Origin: Athalassotoga sp049965695
GTDB lineage: Bacteria > Thermotogota > Thermotogae > Mesoaciditogales > Mesoaciditogaceae
DNA length: 64,000 nucleotides
Reading direction: 5' to 3'
Assembly (NCBI RefSeq): GCF_049965695.1
Contig: NZ_JBMFWB010000007.1
Span: 13,319-77,318, forward strand
Below, piece after piece: positions 24,295 to 32,145 of the stretch (position 1 is the first letter of the stretch; every line of letters begins with the position of its first letter). Under the pieces are notes generated by a model. It did not search any database and was not told where the DNA came from. It saw only the letters and a list, made by a program, of their open reading frames with translations. The position numbers were made by a program, and so were the translations under genes.

Positions 24295-26424
24295 TCATTC
24301 TAAAGTCTCTTCGAATACTTTTTTCAATTCGTCGAAGTTGTCACTTCTGCGCTTTATCAAATCTTCCAAAGCCTCCGCCGCACTCAGCCCGTCATGGACG
24401 GTCCTGAAGACGCCGTAGGATACGGCCGCGGGATCGTCATCGCCCGGGAAAAGCACATTTCGTCCGATAAGCGCGCCTCTCACGTTCGGACCGCTTTCGA
24501 GTGCTTTCGAGAGATTTTCCATTGTGTAGGTCGGATCTTCTTTTGATTCTCCGCCGAGGATAAGAATCGGCAACGTCGTCGATCTCGCGACCCTTTCGAA
24601 ATTCGGAACGTAAGGAATCTTTATCCACATCTTTGCGCTGCTTCCGCCTATCGCCGAAACGACTCCGACGATCTTTATGAGTTCATTGGCGTCTAAAATC
24701 GTTTCGTAAGCTGAATCTTCATTTTCTCTTTTTACGGGCAACGGTTCCATGAAGATCGGAAGGCCGAGTTCGTTGCACTCTCTTACCGCCGCGGCGCACT
24801 CTTCGAGTGTTTTCAAAGACCATCTCGAATATTTTCCGGTATCGAGTCTGAAGAGCAATTTTCCGGCGTCAAGGTTAAATCTCACGAGATCTTTCGGCCA
24901 GTACGCGGTTATGACGTCTTCCATCTCGTATTCAATGCCTGCAAGGCCCGATCTGTTCATGCTGCCCATTATTATTTTGTTATCCAAGAAACTCTTTCTT
25001 CCCGACCTTTTGTAAAGGTAATCTATCATGGCAAGTTCATCTATCAAATCGGGCGTGGCCATAACACCGTCAACGTATCCGTATGCCAGAACTCTTACAA
25101 TCCTCCCGAGATATTCGAGCCTGTCGCCTATTAAAGTGGGATTGTCTCCCACACCGGTAACCCGCCTTGCCGGATGATCTGCCGCGAGGATGACAAGGTA
25201 ACCGTCTTCGGTCAAGGATTTTCTTCTTTTTCTTGCTTTCAGATTTTCTTCTATTATTTCCGGATTTTTAACCCTCATATCCGTGAGTTTGTAAAATGCC
25301 CATTCGGGAAAGTAATCGCGCGTCACGAATCTGTACTTGCCGGCGCTGTAAATGACATCCTGCCACGTTCTCGCATCGTCGTAGAATGATTTGGAATGCT
25401 GCAATACGGGCACGCTTCCTTCGCGCCCTCTTGGCATTACCTCAAATCCGATTGGCCCCGTGTAATCCATTTCGTGAAGCGCTTTGACGAAGTCGGCGAC
25501 TTCTCTCAATTTAATCGCACCATTGGGATACGCAAAGGATATGTGGGCATCGCCGTAATTCGGATCGTTGGGATCGAGCACGCAATTTCCTATGTGAACA
25601 TGGAAAAGGTAAGGTTTGAGATATTGCAAAACCTCTGCAAATTCAGGTTCCTGGACATCTTCCGATTTTACCAGATTGTCGTACTTTTTTGTTTGATCTC
25701 CGGATTGTATTTCAAGATTTATATGCTCTATTATCGATTTGGTATTTCTTATGAGCAGCATGTGGGTAAGATCGTACAAAAGTCCGAATTCATCGTGATG
25801 GTACTCGTCTCTTACGCGCCTTGCTATCTCTATCGCCTCAAGTGTAGGCCCTATGAGTTGATCATGAAAGCGTCCTCGCGGATCGTTGATTCTGTCAAAC
25901 ATTACGAGAATCAATTTCATCGGTTTTCTTTTCAATGTTTTTGCCGCGTGATCCGAATACTCGCAAAGTTCGTGAATGGATCTTACCAAAGAAAGTTTTG
26001 CCGTGTCGCGCAATTCTATTCCGGGATCGCGTCCGGATCTGAATGTAAAACCTTGAGCGTTGAATTCGTATGCCTGATCGATCAAGCCTTTGAGACGATT
26101 CACACCATTTACCCTGTCAAGTTCGTTTATCGAGGAGATATCAGTGGGAGCGTATCCTTCTTCGTTCAAAGATTGGACAAATTGGGCTCCGAAGAAGATG
26201 TGAAGTTTTGTCGTTTTGAGAAAATCTATCGCTTTTTTTCTCAAAGCAGGATCTTTTATGCGCGTTATCTCTATTCCGCCGAAGTAATCATCATCGGCCA
26301 GCGTTTTGAGCGATTCCGTAAGATATTTTTCACTCGGCTCTCCTCTTTGCATTGAATTCGTGTTCTGTCGTCCCGGGAAGGCCATCGGCTGGACAACTGT
26401 CATAAGGTTATCTTTGAGAATCAT
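24295..26424 (-). CDS. Fusion of a xylose-isomerase-like TIM barrel and a DeoC/FbaB-like aldolase domain
   Basis: A 709-residue two-domain protein. Residues ~10-395 are a sugar isomerase/epimerase-type barrel with candidate metal ligands E52 (GGIEIT), D218 (LLYDLTH), H275/H277 (FHVHIGN) and E328 (IGFEVMP). Residues ~403-705 resemble a class I aldolase barrel of the Cgl0159/IolJ-like type, with AADHPAR, RFNLDAGKLLFRLDTG, IFMEPLPVKRE and WIKIPYV, whose Lys could form a Schiff base. The fusion implies consecutive steps: isomerise or epimerise, then cleave. ATG 26424 follows AAAGGAGG, which lies inside the deoR-type gene end. The exact reaction is unknown. Confidence 0.8.
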   Translation of the reverse strand: MILKDNLMTVVQPMAFPGRQNTNSMQRGEPSEKYLTESLKTLADDDYFGGIEITRIKDPALRKKAIDFLKTTKLHIFFGAQFVQSLNEEGYAPTDISSINELDRVNGVNRLKGLIDQAYEFNAQGFTFRSGRDPGIELRDTAKLSLVRSIHELCEYSDHAAKTLKRKPMKLILVMFDRINDPRGRFHDQLIGPTLEAIEIARRVRDEYHHDEFGLLYDLTHMLLIRNTKSIIEHINLEIQSGDQTKKYDNLVKSEDVQEPEFAEVLQYLKPYLFHVHIGNCVLDPNDPNYGDAHISFAYPNGAIKLREVADFVKALHEMDYTGPIGFEVMPRGREGSVPVLQHSKSFYDDARTWQDVIYSAGKYRFVTRDYFPEWAFYKLTDMRVKNPEIIEENLKARKRRKSLTEDGYLVILAADHPARRVTGVGDNPTLIGDRLEYLGRIVRVLAYGYVDGVMATPDLIDELAMIDYLYKRSGRKSFLDNKIIMGSMNRSGLAGIEYEMEDVITAYWPKDLVRFNLDAGKLLFRLDTGKYSRWSLKTLEECAAAVRECNELGLPIFMEPLPVKRENEDSAYETILDANELIKIVGVVSAIGGSSAKMWIKIPYVPNFERVARSTTLPILILGGESKEDPTYTMENLSKALESGPNVRGALIGRNVLFPGDDDPAAVSYGVFRTVHDGLSAAEALEDLIKRRSDNFDELKKVFEETLE

Positions 26425-27199
26425 TTTTTTCCTCCTTTTGCGCAACGATCAAATCCAATCCCGCATTCGCGAGTATCGATTTGTCTTCATCCGGTACTTT
26501 CCAATCGGTTATGACGTGATCTATTTGATCGAAGGTTGCGTATATCGAAAATGACGGTCTTTCGAACTTTGAAGAATCAACGATGACAAAAGATTCGCTC
26601 GATTGTGAGATCATCAAAGACTTTATCTTCGCCTCGTTGATGTTCGGCGTCATGAACCCGTCTTTCGAAAAGCCCGTCGCACCGACAAAGGATTTGTCGG
26701 CGTATATCTTTTTTATGTTCTCTTCCGCAAATGCGCCTATCAAAGAGAAACTGTTTTCTCTTACAACTCCGCCGAGCACTATGAGATCGATACCCGTCCC
26801 GACGAGTTCGGTTGCTATGAAAAAGTTGTTCGTGACGATCGTCAACGGAAACAATTTCATTCTTTTTATCTCTCTTGCCATCGCCAGCGTTGTCGTGCCG
26901 CTGTCCAAAATTATGCTGTCTCCGGGTTTTACAAACTCGAGCGCTTTTTTGGCTATGGCATACTTTTCTTCAACGTGCTGCTGTGACTTTTGAATAAAAC
27001 TCCACTCTACTTTTGTATGAGACGGCAGCAATGCCCCTCCGTGTGTACGAACTACCATACCAAGATTTTCAAGGTCTGAAAGATCCTTTCTTATGGTTGT
27101 ACCCGTTACACCGAGTACCCTTGACAGTTCGTTCACGGTTATTTCGCCTTTTTCTTTTATAAGATCGATCAATTTTGCCTTTCGTGTTTCTTCTAACAT
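26408..27199 (-). CDS. DeoR/GlpR family transcriptional regulator
   Basis: Sugar-phosphate-responsive repressor. The N-terminal winged helix (about residues 16-55, ITVNELSRVLGVTGTTIRKDL, then VVRTHGGA) is followed by the DeoRC sensor domain with DSGTTTLAMA, IVTNNFF, LGGVVRENSFSLIGAFAE and VDSSKFER. The start overlaps the isomerase stop (TGATG) behind GAGGAG. It probably controls the uronide island by binding upstream of the isomerase gene, where repeated AAACAA-type boxes lie. Confidence 0.92.
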   Translation of the reverse strand: MLEETRKAKLIDLIKEKGEITVNELSRVLGVTGTTIRKDLSDLENLGMVVRTHGGALLPSHTKVEWSFIQKSQQHVEEKYAIAKKALEFVKPGDSIILDSGTTTLAMAREIKRMKLFPLTIVTNNFFIATELVGTGIDLIVLGGVVRENSFSLIGAFAEENIKKIYADKSFVGATGFSKDGFMTPNINEAKIKSLMISQSSESFVIVDSSKFERPSFSIYATFDQIDHVITDWKVPDEDKSILANAGLDLIVAQKEEKNDSQR

Positions 27200-28446
27200 C
27201 AAAATCTCCTCTTCAAAAACGCTTCGAACTCTCCACCGAAGAGTTTTTCAACGTCTCTTTTCACTTCTTCTTCGGTGATTACCCATCCATCTTCCAAAAT
27301 ATCCGAATATTTATCCGTCAAAACTTTCTCTATGACTTTCTTTGAATGATCCCATTTGTATATAAGTTGATCAAGCACGCGTGCGTCGGAGTGCTGAGGG
27401 GTAAAACTCAATCCCAACATTTCCATTCTTTCACGGGTGATCTCATCGACTACAGATGGATTGTTCAAAAACCACCAGCAACCGAAGACATGAATGTTTC
27501 TGAACTTCCTCGCGGCAACGACGAGTTCGTGCTGATTTTCGCGGGATAGCATTGTAATTAAAAATTTGTTGTGAGGGTACATTCTCGCAAGATATTCAAC
27601 CGTGTTTATATCTGCCTTTCCGACCGAATCTCCGGCAAGTTTTAATTGAGGATTTGAAAGTTTTTTGGCACCTATCATCATGGCAAACGGCACGTTATGC
27701 TCGTAAGAGACCGGAATTATGGCATTCTCTATTATCAAGGCCGTTTCGGTATCTGAAGGAATTTTGAATTCTGGCGGAAGTGATGCGGCCATATAAACGG
27801 GATTCATGCGATCTATCCAATCAGAAAGAAATCTCTTGATCTCAGAAAAGGCCTTTTCCGTCAATTTCTCTTCGACATCGTATCCCCATTCTTTGAGTTT
27901 AAGATAAGAAGATGGCCATTTCACAAGGAGCGGATCTATTCGCAGGGCGCTTTTGAACCGGGCATCTCCTTTTTCATTTTTGATCCAGATTTTTCGTTCA
28001 TCTTCGACGAATGGATCATTTGTCATGACAACGTATTTTATATGGGCCGTTTTGAAAACCAGATCGATGTATTCGTCAACCTTTTTAGATGCAAAGAACT
28101 TTCTGTATCCTTCGAGATCCCGCTTAGAAGGATCGAGTCCGACGGATTTCAAAACCGTTATAACGCCTCTTGTGGCTTCGCTTACTGGCGAATTTTCGAT
28201 GAACAGTTTTTTCCATATCAAATTAGATTGATCCTTAACACTCATCTTCCATAATTCATCGTAAGGCATGTCGGACAATCTCATAACTTCGGCTATTAAA
28301 TAATGGTAAGTCAGAAGATCGTCGACTCCCCACAACAATAAATCTTTGAATCTCAAATCGAAGATATGTGTATGAAGATCAACTATCTGAACTTCTTCGA
28401 CTGCTTTCTTGACAACTTTACTTATTTCTTCTTTCTTTATGTTCAT
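27199..28446 (-). CDS. Uronate isomerase-like protein (UxaC family)
   Basis: Amidohydrolase-fold isomerase expected to convert D-glucuronate to D-fructuronate. The metal motif VDLHTHIFDLRF is near residue 25, PFAMMIGAKKLSNPQ and CWWFLNNPSVVDEITRERMEMLG are family-like, and the C-terminal region has TPQHSDARVLDQLIYKW. At ~415 residues it is shorter than E. coli UxaC (470). ATG 28446 follows GGAGGCGTG; the open frame further upstream lacks a ribosome site. It is the first gene of the island. Confidence 0.85.
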   Translation of the reverse strand: MNIKKEEISKVVKKAVEEVQIVDLHTHIFDLRFKDLLLWGVDDLLTYHYLIAEVMRLSDMPYDELWKMSVKDQSNLIWKKLFIENSPVSEATRGVITVLKSVGLDPSKRDLEGYRKFFASKKVDEYIDLVFKTAHIKYVVMTNDPFVEDERKIWIKNEKGDARFKSALRIDPLLVKWPSSYLKLKEWGYDVEEKLTEKAFSEIKRFLSDWIDRMNPVYMAASLPPEFKIPSDTETALIIENAIIPVSYEHNVPFAMMIGAKKLSNPQLKLAGDSVGKADINTVEYLARMYPHNKFLITMLSRENQHELVVAARKFRNIHVFGCWWFLNNPSVVDEITRERMEMLGLSFTPQHSDARVLDQLIYKWDHSKKVIEKVLTDKYSDILEDGWVITEEEVKRDVEKLFGGEFEAFLKRRF

Positions 28447-28463
28447 TTTCACGCCTCCAAACA

Positions 28464-28493
28464 AAACAAAATACAACTAAATGAAACAATATA
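28464..28493 (-). promoter_or_regulatory. Candidate operator of the uronide island (two direct repeats)
   Basis: On the plus strand AAACAAAATA (28464-28473) and AAACAATATA (28484-28493) are direct repeats with start points exactly 20 bases apart, two helical turns. They lie just upstream of the isomerase start. DeoR-family repressors commonly use direct-repeat or palindromic AT-rich boxes, so the product of 26408-27199 is the obvious candidate ligand. Confidence 0.45.
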
Positions 28494-28513
28494 AAAGGAG
28501 GTGAATGCAAATG

Positions 28514-28543
28514 CCAAATTCGGCCTTTTTCGGTCAATTTTGG
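28514..28543. repeat. Imperfect inverted repeat upstream of the uronide island
   Basis: CCAAATTCGG (28514-28523) and CGGTCAATTTTGG (28531-28543) form an imperfect palindrome around CCTTTTT. It is in the divergent region between the isomerase and flippase genes. It could be a second operator; no more can be said. Confidence 0.35.
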
Positions 28544-28887
28544 TAAAATATTCAGATTATTTGAAATTTAATCTTAAAATCGTAAAATTAAATTGATTAT
28601 CTTTGTTTTTTGATGATTGTTGTGGAAAACTTTTGTTATACCTGATCATGTGTAAAATACCATTTTGGCTCCGGCAGGTGCCCCACTCGATGTCCTCGCT
28701 TCGCTGCGAAGGCCATCGAGAGGGCATCCTGCCCTTCGCTCGGTAAATAAGCATTCGGCTTTATTAGAGTATCTGGATCTTTAAAAGATAGCCGGCGCAG
28801 TGATTCAAGATTGATCTTTCGTGTTATGATAAAATATATTGAATTGATTTTAAAATAACCTTTTAAAGGGGGGCTCAGAAGTTAGCG
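28544..28887. other. Long non-coding divergent intergenic region with nested hairpin
   Basis: About 340 bases without a supported gene. The first 110 bases are very AT-rich. At 28671-28735 there is a long nested hairpin: outer stem GCAGGTGCCC with GGGCATCCTGC, inner stem CTCGATG with CATCGAG, and an inner tip with TCGCTTCG and CGAAGG. Its GC content is far above the flanks. It resembles a palindromic REP/MITE-like unit or a structured RNA. A short open frame across it on the minus strand is a by-product of the palindrome. Confidence 0.6.
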
Positions 28888-28964
28888 GTGAATCTAAGAA
28901 AGAAAGGAAAAAGCTTTACAGAAGTCTCTTCATAGCTTTATTATCAACTGCCTCTGTTTTTGCG

Positions 28965-29966
28965 GTGTTTTTGATCTTTGCAAAAGACAGCACACAGATA
29001 TTAAGGATTTTATTTTTATCTCCGATTGACATAATGATAGGTTTTGCACTTTTCATGGGCATAATATTCATAGATACTGTTAGAACGATGGTAATGACAC
29101 ATTTTCTCGGTGAACGTGTGAAGTGGCGGGTAGCACTTTCAAATTCAATTTTAGGATATTTTTACACCTACATAACACCTTCTTCTGCCGGAGGCCAACC
29201 TTTTCAGATATACCATCTTTCAAAATGGAAAGTAAAGCCCGAAATCTCATCGGCCATCATTTTGACCCGCTGGAGCACGATGATGATCTTTCTTTCGATC
29301 TCATCTATTTTGTTGTTGAAAAGATATCTTTTCTACATTCAAATAGGAATCCCCGTCTTAAGTCAGATCATATGGGTAATAATTTTACTTGGAGTTCTTG
29401 TTTCCTTTGCCATATTTTTAATTTTGCTTATTCCTCGTGTTGGAATCGGCCTTGTGAATTTCTTGAAAAAAAGTCGCATTTTGAAATGGATCTTTAAACT
29501 TTTCAAAAAAGACGATGTTGAGGTTTTAACAAAGTTTGAAGACAATGTCAAACAATTTTACGATGCAATGCACATGATATGGATGAAAAAACCGCTTTTG
29601 ATAATTTTCGATGCCATAACGGGAATTTTGGATTTAGGAATTCTTTATTACATACTTTACAGATCTATAATGGCTGCCTCTTACGAAAATGAAGCACAAT
29701 TTTTTCTTTCTTTTTGGTCTTTAAGTGCGATTTTCATATTGCTCTCTTTCGTTGTTTATTATTTTCCAACTCCCGGATCTTCAGGCGGCATAGAGGGAGC
29801 CTTTTATCTTGTGTTTTCGATGTATGGAAGTCCTCCGGCCGTTATGGCTGGAATTTTGATATGGAGAATATCAACATACTATCTTCCTATTTTGCTTGGC
29901 ATTGTAACGATGTTCTTTGAGTTCAAAGCCAAAAGCAAGGAGGTTGAAAGTGCGGAAAAAACTTAA
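28965..29966 (+). CDS. Flippase-like membrane protein (UPF0104/LPG-synthase family), N-terminus uncertain
   Basis: Inner-membrane protein of the lysylphosphatidylglycerol synthase TM/UPF0104 family, thought to move lipids or lipid-linked sugars. Conserved segments are YITPSSAGGQPFQIYHL and FPTPGSSGGIEGAFYLVFS. From GTG 28965 it has 333 codons, but the frame is open back to 28854 and encodes KKERKKLYRSLFIALLSTASVF, the expected basic start and first helix, with no ATG, GTG or TTG there. A GTG at 28888 in another frame, behind AAAGGGGGG, would join if one A were added in the A-run near 28908-28912. The stop overlaps the next gene. Confidence 0.82.
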   Translation: MFLIFAKDSTQILRILFLSPIDIMIGFALFMGIIFIDTVRTMVMTHFLGERVKWRVALSNSILGYFYTYITPSSAGGQPFQIYHLSKWKVKPEISSAIILTRWSTMMIFLSISSILLLKRYLFYIQIGIPVLSQIIWVIILLGVLVSFAIFLILLIPRVGIGLVNFLKKSRILKWIFKLFKKDDVEVLTKFEDNVKQFYDAMHMIWMKKPLLIIFDAITGILDLGILYYILYRSIMAASYENEAQFFLSFWSLSAIFILLSFVVYYFPTPGSSGGIEGAFYLVFSMYGSPPAVMAGILIWRISTYYLPILLGIVTMFFEFKAKSKEVESAEKT

Positions 29967-32145
29967 CAGAACACTTGGCCTTTATTCCGCAACGATGGTA
30001 AGTGTCGGTTCTATGATAGGCGGAGCCATCTTTGTGCTTGCCGGCACAACGTTCAAAATTGCCGGTCCATCTGCGACTCTTGCAATTCTGCTGGCAGGCA
30101 TAGCAACGTTGTTGACCTCGTTTTCTTTTGCGGAATTTTCTACCTTTGTCCCCGAAGCCGGCGGAGGATATTCTTACGTGAGAGCGACCTTCGGAAATAA
30201 CTTTACAGGTTTTTTCACCGGCTGGATTCTGTGGATTGGATATGCTTTATCTGCATCTTTGTTTGCGATAGGATTTGGAAATTTTCTTCACTACTTCATT
30301 CCCTTTTTGCCCGGAATCATAGGATCTTTGATTTTGATAGTCTATGTAGCATCGAACCAGATAAGCGGTATTAAAAATTCCGCTCTGCTTCAAAATACGA
30401 TAGTAACGATTTTTGTGGGTATTCTAATAGGGTACATAATCTACGGATTTAAATTCGCCGACGTGAAAAATGTAACTCCGTTTTTTTCTAACGGATTTGT
30501 CCCGATGTTTCAAACCATGAGCATTCTTTATATGACTTACATAGGATTTGACGCCGTGACGACGCTTGGAGAAGAGGTTAAAAACCCAAAGAGAACTATT
30601 CCTCTTGCCATAATGATCTCCATGGCCGTTGTGCTTATAGTTAAAACTCTGGCTTTTTTTATAGGAAGTGCCGTCTTAAATGTTAACACCATCACGGCAC
30701 AAAATGCTGGCAATTTCATGATAAATACGGCCAAAATAATTGGAGGGCCACTGGGAGGGTACATCTTTGCCGGAGCGGGTATTTTAGCCACCCTATCTTG
30801 TATGAATACCGCTTTACTTGCGTCGTCGAGAACTTCTTTTGCGCTATCGAGAGACAAAAGGATGCCATATTTTTTTCAATCTGTAAATCCTAAAACTCAA
30901 TCTCCGATCTTCAGCATCGTGGTGGCATCGGTTATCATCCTTGTGGCGACGATAACGCAAAATATCGAAGAAATTTCAATAATAGCAAGTTCTCTTACAC
31001 TTACAGGATATGCTTTCATAAATCTCTCTCTTTTATATTCAAGGAAAAGAAATTTGAATACCGAAAAAGGATTTAAAGTACCATTTTATCCTTACATTCC
31101 GATCTTCGCCATAGTGTTTAACGTCGTGATGATCTTGATTTTGCTTTACACGGATAGACTTGCTTTGGGTTTTGTAATTGCGCTTTCGGCAATTGGGATT
31201 GTCTATTATCTTCTCAGTCCAAAGTTGAAAACGGCTCCAAAGGGTATCTCAAATGAGCCTTTGCCATTTTTGAAGGTCAAAAACGTAAGCGACAATTTCA
31301 AAGTACTCTGCGTGGTGGAAGATGAAGCGGGAATTCAGTCTTTGTTGAATTTTGCCTTCGACATCTCGAATGGGAATGTTATCCCAATAGGGATAGTAGA
31401 TGTACCGGATATCGTAAAGGATAAAGATAATTACGAAATTTTAAGGAAATCCGTTGAAAAATTTGAAAGAATAAGAAAACATGTCTCTGATTTTGGAAAT
31501 GAAAAAAACACAAAGATCGATCTAAATGTCATCTTGTCAAAAGACAGAGAAAAGATAGTTGACAAGTTTGCCATCGAAAACAAAATCGACATGATCTTCA
31601 TGGGATGGAAAGAGGAAGGCGCGAAGACCTTCAGCAAGTGGGAAAGAAAGATCTTAGAAAAGTCTCCCGTTGATGTCGGTATAATGAAATTCACAGGCAA
31701 TCAATTCAAACGCATTCTCTTTCCGTACAGTGGAAGTATTTACTCTCAAATGGCCGCCAATACGATCAAAAGGATCGCAAATGCTTATCCCGATGCAAAG
31801 ATCACGATTCTTAAAATAACTTACGAAGACGATGAAAAAGAAATTGAAGAATACAAAAAGGTGCTTTTCAATGTGCTTGACTCGTTGAAAATAAATGGTG
31901 AGATCTTGATAGAATACAGCCCTTCCGCATGGCAGAAGATAGTCGAACTTTCAAAAGATTACGATCTGATAGTTATAGGCATTTCGACCGATTGGAACAT
32001 AGGAGACAGCCTGTTAGGCTTAAAGACAGATCTCATCTTCGAACAAGCACAATCTTCTGTGCTTGTAGTCAGAGCATTCCATGGTGCCTTTCACAATCAA
32101 AATGTAAGAAAGATATTTGAATTCATAAAAAAATTTTCACCGTGA
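29950..32145 (+). CDS. APC family amino acid permease with C-terminal tandem UspA domains
   Basis: Residues ~1-415 form an APC-type permease with 11-12 hydrophobic segments and the N-terminal SVGSMIGGAIFVLAG motif. Residues ~435-590 and ~595-720 are two universal-stress-protein-like domains (FKVLCVVEDEAGIQSLLNFA and RILFPYSGSIYSQMAANTIKR; DLIVIGIST near the end). The fusion suggests uptake gated by a cytoplasmic nucleotide or stress signal. Substrate unknown. GTG 29950 is six bases after AAGGAGG. It ends at 32145, immediately against the convergent malG-like gene, with no terminator visible between. Confidence 0.88.
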   Translation: MRKKLNRTLGLYSATMVSVGSMIGGAIFVLAGTTFKIAGPSATLAILLAGIATLLTSFSFAEFSTFVPEAGGGYSYVRATFGNNFTGFFTGWILWIGYALSASLFAIGFGNFLHYFIPFLPGIIGSLILIVYVASNQISGIKNSALLQNTIVTIFVGILIGYIIYGFKFADVKNVTPFFSNGFVPMFQTMSILYMTYIGFDAVTTLGEEVKNPKRTIPLAIMISMAVVLIVKTLAFFIGSAVLNVNTITAQNAGNFMINTAKIIGGPLGGYIFAGAGILATLSCMNTALLASSRTSFALSRDKRMPYFFQSVNPKTQSPIFSIVVASVIILVATITQNIEEISIIASSLTLTGYAFINLSLLYSRKRNLNTEKGFKVPFYPYIPIFAIVFNVVMILILLYTDRLALGFVIALSAIGIVYYLLSPKLKTAPKGISNEPLPFLKVKNVSDNFKVLCVVEDEAGIQSLLNFAFDISNGNVIPIGIVDVPDIVKDKDNYEILRKSVEKFERIRKHVSDFGNEKNTKIDLNVILSKDREKIVDKFAIENKIDMIFMGWKEEGAKTFSKWERKILEKSPVDVGIMKFTGNQFKRILFPYSGSIYSQMAANTIKRIANAYPDAKITILKITYEDDEKEIEEYKKVLFNVLDSLKINGEILIEYSPSAWQKIVELSKDYDLIVIGISTDWNIGDSLLGLKTDLIFEQAQSSVLVVRAFHGAFHNQNVRKIFEFIKKFSP

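Noticed and set aside
28557..28754. Small minus-strand open frame
   Set aside because: It spans the nested palindrome and has no ribosome site or plausible protein character.
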